DNA of 64,000 bases from Planctomycetota bacterium. GTDB lineage: Bacteria; Planctomycetota; JAPUJT01. Positions 33,857 to 41,999 of the stretch are shown here, in pieces. How positions within the stretch are numbered: the first letter of the stretch is position 1; each line of letters opens with the position of its first letter. Under the pieces are notes generated by a model. That model ran no database searches, was not told where the DNA came from, and worked only from the letters and a program-made list of their open reading frames with translations. Location: positions 16,627 to 80,626 of the forward strand of contig JAPUJT010000057.1 in the NCBI GenBank assembly GCA_027296055.1, written 5' to 3'. The translations under genes were made by a program, and so were the position numbers.

Positions 33857-33886
33857 ATCCATCCGGATCCATTGGATCGGATGGAT
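33857..33886. repeat. Inverted repeat in the leader of the MetE-like pair
   Basis: ATCCATCCGGATCCA (33857-33871) and TGGATCGGATGGAT (33873-33886) are near-perfect inverted arms. They lie between the promoter and the start of the MetE-like pair and could be an operator or an RNA hairpin. Confidence 0.55.
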
Positions 33887-33908
33887 GAGGAGGGGGCGCA
33901 GGGCAGTG

Positions 33909-33936
33909 ATTATAGTGACAGGGGAGGACACATCAA
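33909..33936 (-). promoter_or_regulatory. Promoter of the MetE-like pair
   Basis: Minus strand: TTGATG (33936-33931), a 16-base spacer and a perfect TATAAT (33914-33909). The leader is about 85 bases. Confidence 0.55.
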
Positions 33937-34466
33937 CGCACGTCCTCCGGGGATTCCGCGGGACGGATCATCGATTTCATCTCCTCCTCTTCCTGGAGGA
34001 GATGGTTGATCTGGCGGATCAGCTCGGTCGTCCGACGTATCCCCTGAATCTCCCGGGGGTAGGCGGCGAAGTTCAGGACGACCGCGAGGATCACGGTGCC
34101 GAGATGCGCCCATCGCGGAAGACTCCCGACGCCGACCCCCCCGCCGAGAATGGCGGCCACGACGGTGACGAGGGGGGCGAAGGTGGCAAGAGGGAACACC
34201 TTTCCTTTCAGTCGCCGGTTGGGGATGAGAAACCGGTCAGGGTCGTCGAGGAAGACCGCCGCCTCCTTGATCGCCCGGCCGGCGCCGATCAGATGACCTA
34301 TCACTATGGAGTGGACGAGGCAGGAGAAGATCGCCGCGAAGAGGCCGACGAGCAGATGATGCCCTGCCGCGGGACCCCATCCCAGGCCCGTCGTGCCGGC
34401 GAAGCCCAGGATCAGGGCGTTCCATAACGCCAGACCTATGAAGATTCGTTCCACAAGGCCGAACAT
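33933..34466 (-). CDS. Small polytopic membrane protein of unknown function
   Basis: About 177 residues from ATG 34466, where the first hydrophobic helix begins (MFGLVERIFIGLALWNALILG). About four helices, then an acidic, helical C-terminal tail (IRQINHLLQEEEEMKSM). No family recognised. No clear ribosome site is visible before this ATG; a longer frame to 34538 adds a Pro-rich stretch that overlaps the trxB promoter. It is upstream of the MetE-like pair on the same strand but separated by that pair's own promoter. Confidence 0.6.
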   Translation of the reverse strand: MFGLVERIFIGLALWNALILGFAGTTGLGWGPAAGHHLLVGLFAAIFSCLVHSIVIGHLIGAGRAIKEAAVFLDDPDRFLIPNRRLKGKVFPLATFAPLVTVVAAILGGGVGVGSLPRWAHLGTVILAVVLNFAAYPREIQGIRRTTELIRQINHLLQEEEEMKSMIRPAESPEDVR

Positions 34467-34530
34467 CGTAACGCAGGCCGCCCCGGGTGCCAAGGGGCCA
34501 GGTCGCCGGTCCACATCTGCCGGGGTCGGC

Positions 34531-34560
34531 TTGCACATCGGCGAAGAGTGTCGGTAGAAT
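34531..34560 (+). promoter_or_regulatory. Promoter of trxB
   Basis: TTGCAC (34531-34536), an 18-base spacer and TAGAAT (34555-34560), about 70 bases before the trxB ATG. Confidence 0.4.
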
Positions 34561-34631
34561 ACGCCCCTCGATTCGGAATGAATGGGTCACGAAGGTAGAT
34601 TATCCGTACAGGAGCGGAACAGGAGATAGCG

Positions 34632-35582
34632 ATGTCGGACGTCGAAAAGGTCGTGGTGCTGGGTTCCGGATGTGCAGGGTACACGGCGGCGATATACACC
34701 GCCCGGGCCACGCTCTCGCCCCTTCTCATCAGCGGCACGATGGAGGGGGGACAGCTTTCGCTGACCAGCGAGATCGAGAACTACCCGGGATTCCCCGAGG
34801 GGCTCGGCGGCATGGAGTTGATGGATCAGATGAAGAAGCAGGCGATCCGTTTCGGGGCCCGCTTCGTCAATGACTACATCAAGAAGGTCGATCTGACCAA
34901 GCACCCGTTCACCCTCTGGGGCCAGGAGAACGAGATCAAGGCGGAGACGCTCATCGTCTGCACCGGTGCGTCTGCCAAGAAGCTCGGTATCGAGGGAGAG
35001 GAGAAATTCTTCGGAAGAGGGGTCTCCACCTGCGCCACCTGTGACGGCTTCTTCTACAAGGAGAAGGAGGTCGTTGTCGTGGGGGGTGGTGACAGCGCGA
35101 TGGAGGAGGGGACCTTTCTCACGAAGTTCGCCAGCAAGGTGACGATCATCCACCGGCGAGACAAGCTACGGGCCAGCAAGATCATGCAGCAGAGAGCTTT
35201 CGACAACCCGAAGGTGGCCTTTCAGTACAATTCCATAGTCCTGGACGTGCTCGGTGACGAGAAGACCGGGGTCCGGGGGGCCCGGGTGAAGGACTCGAAG
35301 ACGGATGAGGTGACGGAAATCCCCTGCACGGGGCTTTTCCTGGCGATCGGACACGTGCCCAACACCGACATCTTCAAGGGTCAGCTCGGGATGGATGAGA
35401 ACGGATTCATTGTCACCGACCGGCTGCAAGCCTGCAGCGTCCCCGGGGTCTTCGCCGGCGGGGACGTCCAGGATCATGTCTTCAAGCAGGCGATCACGGC
35501 CGCCGGCACCGGATGCGCCGCGGCGATGTCCGCAGAGAAGTTCCTGACGAAGATGGAGAGCGAGGGATATCCGCGGAGATAA
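34632..35582 (+). CDS. trxB: Thioredoxin reductase
   Basis: A 316-residue low-molecular-weight flavoenzyme that reduces thioredoxin with NADPH. The FAD-binding GSGCAGYTAA (11-20), redox pair Cys134-A-T-Cys137 (CATCDGFF), NAD(P)H-binding VVGGGDSAMEEG and the C-terminal FAGGDVQD are intact. ATG 34632 follows AGGAGC. The gene is monocistronic: a promoter lies upstream and a strong hairpin terminator follows. Thioredoxin itself is not in the window. Confidence 0.95.
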   Translation: MSDVEKVVVLGSGCAGYTAAIYTARATLSPLLISGTMEGGQLSLTSEIENYPGFPEGLGGMELMDQMKKQAIRFGARFVNDYIKKVDLTKHPFTLWGQENEIKAETLIVCTGASAKKLGIEGEEKFFGRGVSTCATCDGFFYKEKEVVVVGGGDSAMEEGTFLTKFASKVTIIHRRDKLRASKIMQQRAFDNPKVAFQYNSIVLDVLGDEKTGVRGARVKDSKTDEVTEIPCTGLFLAIGHVPNTDIFKGQLGMDENGFIVTDRLQACSVPGVFAGGDVQDHVFKQAITAAGTGCAAAMSAEKFLTKMESEGYPRR

Positions 35583-35605
35583 GACGCAAGGGCTTCGTTG
35601 CGCGA

Positions 35606-35634
35606 AAAAGGGCGGCCTGGATGGCCGCCCTTTT
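35606..35634. terminator. Bidirectional intrinsic terminator between trxB and ferredoxin
   Basis: Perfect 12-bp stem AAAAGGGCGGCC (35606-35617) / GGCCGCCCTTTT (35623-35634) with a 5-base loop. The A and T ends let it work for both converging genes. Confidence 0.9.
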
Positions 35635-35654
35635 GAATTCGATTCCTAAATTCT

Positions 35655-35680
35655 ATTCTGAAATGTTATTCTGAAATGTT
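35655..35680. repeat. Tandem duplication of a 13-bp unit at the ferredoxin stop
   Basis: ATTCTGAAATGTT occurs twice in direct succession (35655-35667 and 35668-35680). The second copy overlaps the ferredoxin stop codon (TAA, complement of 35679-35681). Confidence 0.85.
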
Positions 35681-35972
35681 ATTCCGTCTTCGGCGGAAGC
35701 TCGACGACGCGCTCCTCGACGTCCTTACCTTCGTTCTTCTGCTGGGTCAGCGCCGCGTTGAGAGGCGTGTACGCCGCCCACTTCTCCGGCAGGTCCTCCT
35801 CGGCGAAGATGGCGTCCACAGGACACGGGTCCACGCATGCCCCGCAGTCTATACACTCCTCCGGATCGATGAACAGCAGGTCCTTGGCGTCGTGGATGCA
35901 CTCCACGGGGCACACTTCGACACAGGACTTGTCCTTGGTGCCGATGCAGGGCTCGGCAATGATGTACGCCAT
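35679..35972 (-). CDS. 7Fe ferredoxin (FdxA type)
   Basis: A 97-residue ferredoxin with Cys at 9, 17, 21, 25, 40, 43, 46 and 50. This spacing equals that of Azotobacter-type 7Fe ferredoxin shifted by one. Cys9, 17 and 50 would hold a [3Fe-4S] cluster and Cys21, 40, 43 and 46 a [4Fe-4S] cluster, with Cys25 free. A charged C-terminal extension follows (YTPLNAALTQQKNEGKDVEE). Cytoplasmic electron carrier; the partner is unknown, though radical SAM enzymes such as the one at 38107 need such donors. It lies 46 bases from polX on the same strand. Confidence 0.92.
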   Translation of the reverse strand: MAYIIAEPCIGTKDKSCVEVCPVECIHDAKDLLFIDPEECIDCGACVDPCPVDAIFAEEDLPEKWAAYTPLNAALTQQKNEGKDVEERVVELPPKTE

Positions 35973-36018
35973 CGATCCCTCCTTTCCTCCTATCTCACTC
36001 TATCCGATTTCTCGCCCC

Positions 36019-37734
36019 TCAGCGCTTGGCAAGAGCTAGAAACTCCTTCAGGGGCTTCGTATTTATCACATCTTCCTTTGCGATCCAACCCTTCCTCGCG
36101 ATTCCCACGCCGTATCGAACGTCGCCGATCGCCTCGGTCGAGTGGGCATCCGGGTTGATGCTGAACCTTGCCCCCGCCTTCCTGGCGGCCCGGAGCAGCC
36201 TCCAGTCAAGGTCGAGTCGGCGAGGATTCGCGTTGATCTCGATGGCGACGCCCCGCTCCGCCGCCTCCCGGAATACTCGAGGGAGGACCATTCTAATGGG
36301 CTCTCTGGCGAGAAGCAAGCGGGCGCTGGGGTGCCCCAGCACGGTCAGGTGCGGGTTTTGCAGCGCTCTCAGAACCCGTTCCGTCATCTGGTCTTCCGGC
36401 ATATCCAGGCTGCTGTGGATCGAGGCGACCACGTAGTCGAGAGTGGCGAGAACCTCATCGGGAAAATCGAGCCTCCCATCCGGCAGGATGTCCACCTCCG
36501 ATCCCTGGAGAATCGTGATCCCGGGCACCTTCGTGGCGATCTCGTCGATCTCCTCTTTCTGCTGGCGGAGGCGCTCCGGGTCGAGCCCCCTCGCGTAGAA
36601 GGCGGCCTGGGAGTGATCGCTGATGCCGACGTACTCGAAACCCGCCTTCTCGGCTTCCCGGACCATCTCCTCCAGGGTCGCCCGCCCGTCGCTCCAGGTC
36701 GTGTGTACGTGGAGCACTCCCCGCAAGTCGTCCCGCTCGATCAGATCCGGCAGGCCGCCGTTCCCGGCCGCCTCGATCTCGCCGCTGTCCTCACGAAGCT
36801 CAGGCGGGATCGGCAGGAGGTCGAGGGCCCGGTAGATGTCATCTTCGCCCTGGATCGGTATCGCGTCGTCCCCCCGGAAGAGACCGTACTCGTTCAGGAG
36901 TAGGCCCTTCTTCCTGGCGATCCCGCGGAGGGCCGTGTTGTGCTCCTTCGACCCGGTGAAATAGGCCAGGGCGGAAGCGAACTCCACGTCCTCGACAAGT
37001 CGGAGGTCTGTGGGAAGGCCCCGTTCCAATCGGACGCTCGTCTTCGTCTCGCCGCGGGCGACGATCTCCTCCGGCTGGGCGAGAGCGAGGAAGGCATCGA
37101 TCACCTCATCACGATCCTGCCGGGCGACGCTGACCAGGATGTCTATGTCCTTGACTGTCTCCCGGGACCGGCGGATGCTTCCCGCGATGCTCGCTCGGGC
37201 GACTTTCGGATGGGACAGGAGCCCTTTGAGGAGCTCGTCGGCGACGTGGAGGGCTTCGGAGAGGAGGTGACGCCCGGCGTAGCGCTTCAGGTTCCCGATG
37301 CCTGTCAGGATCTTCTCCTGCGACCTGGGTCCGAAGCCCTTCAGGGACGCGACCCGATCTTCATGGCACGCATACTCGAGCTCCGCGATGGAGGAGACGC
37401 CGAGTCCCTCGTGAAGGGCCTTGGCCTTCCGGGGTCCGAGCCCGGGGATCCGGAGGAATTCGAGGAGCCCGTCCGGGATGCTCGCCCGCAGCTCCTCGAG
37501 ATACGGGAGGGCGCCGGTCTGCACGAGCGTGGTGAGCTGCTCCGCCAGGGCTTCCCCGACCCCGCGGATCTCGCGTAGCTTCCCCTGCTCGACGAGCGAG
37601 CCTAGGTCCTCTTCCAGACCCTCGATCACCCGCCCCGCATTGCGGTAGGCGTTGCTCTTGAAGCGATTTTCGCCACGGAGCTCCAGGAGAATGGACGTCT
37701 CCTCCAGCACCTTGGCGATTTCCTTGTTGTTCAT
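36019..37734 (-). CDS. polX: DNA polymerase X family protein with PHP domain
   Basis: A 571-residue protein as in other bacterial PolX. The N-terminal helix-hairpin-helix 8-kDa domain is followed by the nucleotidyltransferase with GSIRRSRETVKDIDIL (metal Asp196 and Asp198). The C-terminal PHP phosphoesterase has HVHTTWSDG near 344, GISDHSQ, EVDILPDG and NPDAHST. Gap-filling repair polymerase with 3'-5' exonuclease and AP-site activity in the family. Start ATG 37734 (MNNKEIAKVLEE) is the usual family start. It has its own promoter upstream. Confidence 0.94.
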   Translation of the reverse strand: MNNKEIAKVLEETSILLELRGENRFKSNAYRNAGRVIEGLEEDLGSLVEQGKLREIRGVGEALAEQLTTLVQTGALPYLEELRASIPDGLLEFLRIPGLGPRKAKALHEGLGVSSIAELEYACHEDRVASLKGFGPRSQEKILTGIGNLKRYAGRHLLSEALHVADELLKGLLSHPKVARASIAGSIRRSRETVKDIDILVSVARQDRDEVIDAFLALAQPEEIVARGETKTSVRLERGLPTDLRLVEDVEFASALAYFTGSKEHNTALRGIARKKGLLLNEYGLFRGDDAIPIQGEDDIYRALDLLPIPPELREDSGEIEAAGNGGLPDLIERDDLRGVLHVHTTWSDGRATLEEMVREAEKAGFEYVGISDHSQAAFYARGLDPERLRQQKEEIDEIATKVPGITILQGSEVDILPDGRLDFPDEVLATLDYVVASIHSSLDMPEDQMTERVLRALQNPHLTVLGHPSARLLLAREPIRMVLPRVFREAAERGVAIEINANPRRLDLDWRLLRAARKAGARFSINPDAHSTEAIGDVRYGVGIARKGWIAKEDVINTKPLKEFLALAKR

Positions 37735-37764
37735 CGGATCTCCGGACGAGAGTCCAGGTGCGCC

Positions 37765-37792
37765 ATTCTAGAGAAAAGTTGCCTATTTGCAA
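37765..37792 (-). promoter_or_regulatory. Promoter of polX
   Basis: Minus strand: TTGCAA (37792-37787), a 16-base spacer and TAGAAT (37770-37765), about 30 bases before the polX start. Confidence 0.55.
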
Positions 37793-37834
37793 GCTGGGGA
37801 GAGGCGAGGGTCGTATCCACGATAAGGCAGGACC

Positions 37835-37862
37835 TTGACACTCTTCAGGAGCAGATCATAAT
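37835..37862 (+). promoter_or_regulatory. Promoter of the radical SAM gene
   Basis: Perfect TTGACA (37835-37840), a 16-base spacer and CATAAT (37857-37862). It covers the ATG at 37861, so the frame from 37861 cannot be the start if this promoter is used. Confidence 0.6.
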
Positions 37863-38106
37863 GGGGGAGTCCTCGAGGGGCCCTTCACTCGGGGGAAGCT
37901 GGGATAGCCAGCCTGCCTGTTATCCTCTCGTGGAAGGAGGCCCGAGAGGGACCAGCCGATTCGCTTCTTCGGACGGGGTGCTGTTCGGCGCGAGCGGAGA
38001 CAGTTCTGAGATAAATCAGCGAACCATCCTCATGATGAAGGCCGGAGAATCGCCGTCGGCCGGATGTTCGATCGGGGAGGGGCGCGTCAAAGAAGAGGTC
38101 ATCTGT
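37863..38106 (+). other. Long leader between promoter and radical SAM start
   Basis: About 240 bases, part of a 372-base gap between polX and the radical SAM gene. The frame stays open here but its translation is low-complexity and unlike the family. A small hairpin (GCTGG/CCAGC around 37899-37913) is visible. I recognise no riboswitch class. In-frame ATGs at 38032 and 38035 are alternative starts. Confidence 0.35.
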
Positions 38107-40044
38107 ATGGGAGATCGCAAACTGACTGGTTCGGCTATCGTCTCGGCCGCTTCAAGCGCGGCCTGGAAGGCGTTCCAGTCGATCAACAAGAGAGTGCCGG
38201 AGGGAAAGGCGATCCATCCCAAATGGGCCCCGGGCCCTCTCCTGAAGTCATACGAAAAATCGAGGCCGCCCCTCGGGTTCCCGCGCCGGACCGATTCCCT
38301 ATGTCCGAGGTGCGTGAAGGAGGTGCGGACCGCGATCATCAATGGAGAGCGGGACCTCTCCGCTCTCGTCGGGACGCATCCTGGTGAGATCCCGGCGGAC
38401 ATCGTCGAGGAAAATGGCCGGATCCTGATGAAGAAGTCCTGTCCGGAGCACGGTGATTTCGAGGACGTCCTGTCGATATCGCCGGAGTTCCACCGCCGGA
38501 CGGAGGACCTGTTCATGGGGCGGGACTTCCGCACCGTATCTGAGGGGAAGATCCACGACCATGGGACCTCGTCGATCAAGTTCGGCCGAGGCGCGGTCCT
38601 TACAGTGGACCTCACGAACCGCTGCAACATGATGTGCAACCCCTGCTTCATGGATGCCAATCAGGTCGGCTACGTGCACGAGCCCACGCTCGACGATATC
38701 AAGGCGATACTGGATCGAGGGGTATCCTTCAAGCCCCGCCGCCAGGCGGTGATCCTCTTCTCCGGCGGAGAGCCGACTGTGGCCTCCACCTTCCTGGATG
38801 CGGTTCGCTACGCGAAGAAGATCGGGTACTACCGGATCCTCGCTGCCACGAACGGAATCCGTTTCGCCCAGGACCTGGACTTTGCCCATAAAGCCAAGGA
38901 AGCGGGGTTGAGCGGGGCCTACCTCCAGTTCGATGGGGCGACGAACAAGGCGAACACACACCGAGGCGTCTCGAACCTTTTCGAAGTGAAGAAGAAGGCG
39001 ATCGAGAATATCTATTCTGCGGGAATGAAGTGCACGCTGGTCACCACGATCCTGAACGGTGTCAACAACGAATCGATCGGCGAGGTCGTACAGTTCGCCA
39101 TCGAGAACAGCAAGATGATCACGACGATCGCCTTCCAGCCCGTCTCCTTTACCGGTAGGGACGAGGACATCGACGACGAGACGCGGATACGGCAGCGTTA
39201 CACGCTGTCCCATCTCGCCCTGGACCTGAAGGAACAGCTCGACGGGGAACTGGAGCCGATGCGCGACTGGTTCCCGCTGTCGTCCATGAGCGCCTTCACC
39301 AGCGTGATGGATCTCCTGCAAGGCGCTGATGCCGCTTGGGGCTGGAGTGCCTGCAACTGCCATCCCAACTGCGGGATCTTCACGATCCTCGCGGTGAATC
39401 GTCGCACGAAGGCCTGGGCACCTCTCTATCGATTCTTCAACTACGAGGAGTTCATCAAGGATATCGCCCTGATCACCGATTCGGCCCGTGGTCCCTTCCT
39501 GACCAAGGCCCAGCTGATGCTCTCGATCCTTCGCCACTTCGATGCGAGCAAGGCCCCCGAGGGATTCCCCATCGGACAGCTCAAGGCGCTCTTCGCTCCG
39601 CAGCGCACCGCCGCGAAGCAAGAGGAAGGCTTGATGATCGGGAAGGGCCGCGAGGAGAAGGATGACGAGTGGGGCATCCTTTGCCTCGAGGGGATGTGGT
39701 TTCAAGACCTGTTCAATTACGATTTTCGCCGCACCGAGATGTGCATCATCCCCTACGGGACGCAGGAGGGAGAGATCTCGTTCTGCGCCTACAACACCGG
39801 AGTCGGCTGGCGCCAGGTCATCGAGAACATGCACAAGACGGCCGTGGTCCAGGAGTGGTTCCGTGACAAGGGACGCCACCCGGTCTACGCCGGGGGCAAG
39901 AGCGTCCCGCTGGGCGCCGATGCCCCTCCGGGAGAGGCCTACACACGCGAGTCGGCCCCGGAGGAAAAACCTCCTCCCGCCGCGACCGAGGCGGGGCCTG
40001 GTGCGCCCACCGAAGAGGTAACGGCGCCCACGTCCCCGAGTTGA
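38107..40044 (+). CDS. Radical SAM protein related to tetraether synthase / membrane-spanning lipid synthase
   Basis: A 645-residue protein. The radical SAM triad is Cys173, Cys177 and Cys180 (CNMMCNPC). An N-terminal metal-binding part has CPRC (66-69) and CPEHG (112-116). The SAM-binding FSGGEP follows the triad, and there is a further CNCHPNCG group (Cys416, 418 and 422). This layout, N-terminal CxxC...CPEHG plus core triad plus later Cys group, is that of the COG1964-type family. That family contains archaeal tetraether synthase (which couples lipid tails head to head) and bacterial homologues linked to membrane-spanning lipids. Product here is inferred. The C-terminus ends in a Pro/Ala/Glu-rich tail. 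AGAGG precedes ATG 38107. Confidence 0.83.
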   Translation: MGDRKLTGSAIVSAASSAAWKAFQSINKRVPEGKAIHPKWAPGPLLKSYEKSRPPLGFPRRTDSLCPRCVKEVRTAIINGERDLSALVGTHPGEIPADIVEENGRILMKKSCPEHGDFEDVLSISPEFHRRTEDLFMGRDFRTVSEGKIHDHGTSSIKFGRGAVLTVDLTNRCNMMCNPCFMDANQVGYVHEPTLDDIKAILDRGVSFKPRRQAVILFSGGEPTVASTFLDAVRYAKKIGYYRILAATNGIRFAQDLDFAHKAKEAGLSGAYLQFDGATNKANTHRGVSNLFEVKKKAIENIYSAGMKCTLVTTILNGVNNESIGEVVQFAIENSKMITTIAFQPVSFTGRDEDIDDETRIRQRYTLSHLALDLKEQLDGELEPMRDWFPLSSMSAFTSVMDLLQGADAAWGWSACNCHPNCGIFTILAVNRRTKAWAPLYRFFNYEEFIKDIALITDSARGPFLTKAQLMLSILRHFDASKAPEGFPIGQLKALFAPQRTAAKQEEGLMIGKGREEKDDEWGILCLEGMWFQDLFNYDFRRTEMCIIPYGTQEGEISFCAYNTGVGWRQVIENMHKTAVVQEWFRDKGRHPVYAGGKSVPLGADAPPGEAYTRESAPEEKPPPAATEAGPGAPTEEVTAPTSPS

Positions 40045-40079
40045 CGCGTCGCGCGCCGGGTGATACCATCCTCGTAGTC

Positions 40080-40532
40080 ATGTCCAGCCCTTACAAATTC
40101 GTTCTGATCGGGGCCATCGCCCTCGGTCTGCTCGTTCAGGCGCCTCGTCCCTGCTGCTGCGCTGCCGCCCCCGAAAATGAAAATACGGAACTCGAGGCCG
40201 AGGCCGCCCCGCATTCGTGCTGCAGCGCCGAGCCGGTGGAGACAGCGGCCACGGTCCGGATCGATCCGGAACGTCAGGCAGGCGGTTGCTGTCCCCGCGA
40301 GGGGGAGGGGTGTGAGGACCCTCTGATTCGCTCCTGCCACGGGCGCGACTCTTTGGGCCTCGGGGCCCGCGGAGCCTCGTCTCACACAGATATCACGCAC
40401 TGCTCCGTCGTCGCCCGCCCGGTCGCGCTCCTGTCCATCGTTTCAGAGGCCGCCCGGCCCTCCCAGCGAGTCCGAGGATCGCCGGCCTCCGGCGTTGCAC
40501 TGATCATTCTGAAGTCATCCTTCCTGCTCTGA
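40080..40532 (+). CDS. Small Cys-rich exported protein preceding the metal efflux genes
   Basis: About 150 residues from ATG 40080. It has a signal sequence (YKFVLIGAIALGLLVQAPRP) ending before a CCC run, then two further Cys pairs (HSCCSAEP, GGCCPREGEGCE), a SCHG and a THC. This many thiols in a secreted protein beside a copper/silver-type pump suggests metal binding, but no known family is recognised. It is 35 bases after the radical SAM gene and 138 bases before the TolC-like gene. The ribosome site is weak, and the reading frame is less certain than its neighbours. Confidence 0.5.
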   Translation: MSSPYKFVLIGAIALGLLVQAPRPCCCAAAPENENTELEAEAAPHSCCSAEPVETAATVRIDPERQAGGCCPREGEGCEDPLIRSCHGRDSLGLGARGASSHTDITHCSVVARPVALLSIVSEAARPSQRVRGSPASGVALIILKSSFLL

Positions 40533-40556
40533 TCCTTCATCAATACTAGTTCCTTC

Positions 40557-40580
40557 GGGCGCTGCGGAGAACGCGCGCCC
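40557..40580 (+). terminator. Weak hairpin before the efflux operon
   Basis: GGGCGC (40557-40562) and GCGCCC (40575-40580) followed by TTT. The loop is 12 bases, so this is at best a weak terminator. Confidence 0.25.
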
Positions 40581-40670
40581 TTTCCGATTCATCTCGATGC
40601 CGATACCCCTCCGATCGAAGAGGCATCGAGGGCAGGCTCGCGCCCCTACGGGGCAGAAAGGCGATGTGCG

Positions 40671-41969
40671 ATGGGGTTGCAGCAGATCCTCCTGGTGGAG
40701 GCGCTCGTGCTGGGTCTTCTGGGATGCAAGTTCGCTCCCGCCCCGCATCAGGAAGCGCCGTCGCGACCCGCCCCCGTCCTTCACGGCCCTGAATACGAGG
40801 CCCTGCGCGACGGCTTCCTCGTCGGGGACGTCGTCGCGGAAGTGCTGCGACGCAACCCCGGGCTCAAGTCGGCGCGCGCGGACTGGGCTGCGGCAGGGCA
40901 CGTCCCTCATCAGGCGATCTGGCCGGCGCCTCCCATGGCAACGTACAGTCCGGCGCTGGAGCCGATCGAGACGAGGGAGGGTCCTGCGCGCAGCTCCTTC
41001 GGCATCCGGCAGGCGATCCCGTTCCCCGGTAAGCTGATCCTGAGGGGAAGGATCGCGAAGAGGGAGGCGGAGGTCGTCCACCAGGAGTTCCTCGAGGCGA
41101 GGGGCCGGGTGGTGGAGGAGACCAAGGCCGCCGTGTACGAGCTCGCCTGGGTCTACGAGGCGATCCGGATCACCGAGGAGACGCGGTCGCTGGTCCGACG
41201 AATGGAAGAGGCGGCGCAGGAGAGAAACCGGGTGGGGAAGGGCAGTCTACACGAGGTGCTGAAGGCCCAGATGGAACGCTCCCGGATCGAGAACGACCTC
41301 CTCTCTCTGGGCGACGACAAGACCCGATCGGAGGCTCGCCTGATCGCGCTGCTCGATCGATCCGGGGGCATCTCGATCGGCCGGCCCGCCCCCATCGAGG
41401 TGAGGGAGTCGATCCCCTCCCTGGAGGCCCTTTGTGAGACCGCCGGGAGACGGAGGCCGGAGATCGCTGGGGCCATCGCGGCGATCGAGCGGGAGGAATC
41501 CTCCCTCAGCCTCCGGAAGGAGGGTTACATTCCCGACCTGACCCTGGGCTTTCAGTATACGGCCATCGGGGGTGGCCCCGATGCCTACGGGCTTTCCTTC
41601 GGCGTTACGCTACCGATCTGGTTCACACAGATCCGCGCCTCGGTGAAGGAAGGGGAGAAGAGATTGGAATCGAGCCGCGCCGATCGCCGCGAGGTGGAGA
41701 ATCGAACGCAATTCGAAGTGAGGGACAACCATGCCCGGTGGATGAAGGCAAGACGTTTCGTCCAACTCTATCAGAACACCCTCATCCCACAGGCCCAGCA
41801 GGCGTATCGAGCGGCGGAGGCGGGCTACCTCGCGGCGAAGGTCGATTTTCTCGATTACCTGGACAGCCAGAGGACTCTGCTCCAGTTTCAGCTCGCGTAC
41901 GAGTGGGCGAAGGTGGAGGCGCAGGTGCGCCTCGCCGCCCTGGAGAGGGTCGTGGGAGAGGATCTGTAA
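40671..41969 (+). CDS. cusC: Outer-membrane efflux lipoprotein, TolC/CusC family
   Basis: A 432-residue protein with a lipobox (LLGC, Cys19) and the long helical repeats of TolC-type channels. In mature form the two-fold pattern is visible (AYRAAEAGYLAAKVDFLDYLDSQRTLL near the end, matching the first-half SLHEVLKAQMERSRIENDLL). It forms the outer-membrane exit of the RND pump encoded downstream. ATG 40671 is preceded by GAAAGGCGATGTGCG. It is followed by the adaptor gene after 30 bases. Confidence 0.88.
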   Translation: MGLQQILLVEALVLGLLGCKFAPAPHQEAPSRPAPVLHGPEYEALRDGFLVGDVVAEVLRRNPGLKSARADWAAAGHVPHQAIWPAPPMATYSPALEPIETREGPARSSFGIRQAIPFPGKLILRGRIAKREAEVVHQEFLEARGRVVEETKAAVYELAWVYEAIRITEETRSLVRRMEEAAQERNRVGKGSLHEVLKAQMERSRIENDLLSLGDDKTRSEARLIALLDRSGGISIGRPAPIEVRESIPSLEALCETAGRRRPEIAGAIAAIEREESSLSLRKEGYIPDLTLGFQYTAIGGGPDAYGLSFGVTLPIWFTQIRASVKEGEKRLESSRADRREVENRTQFEVRDNHARWMKARRFVQLYQNTLIPQAQQAYRAAEAGYLAAKVDFLDYLDSQRTLLQFQLAYEWAKVEAQVRLAALERVVGEDL

Positions 41970-41999
41970 CGTGCAAGTTCGCTATTTGGAGGTCGATCC

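Noticed and set aside
37861..38106. Start of the radical SAM protein at ATG 37861
   Set aside because: The ATG overlaps the -10 box of a strong promoter and the added 82 residues lack family similarity.
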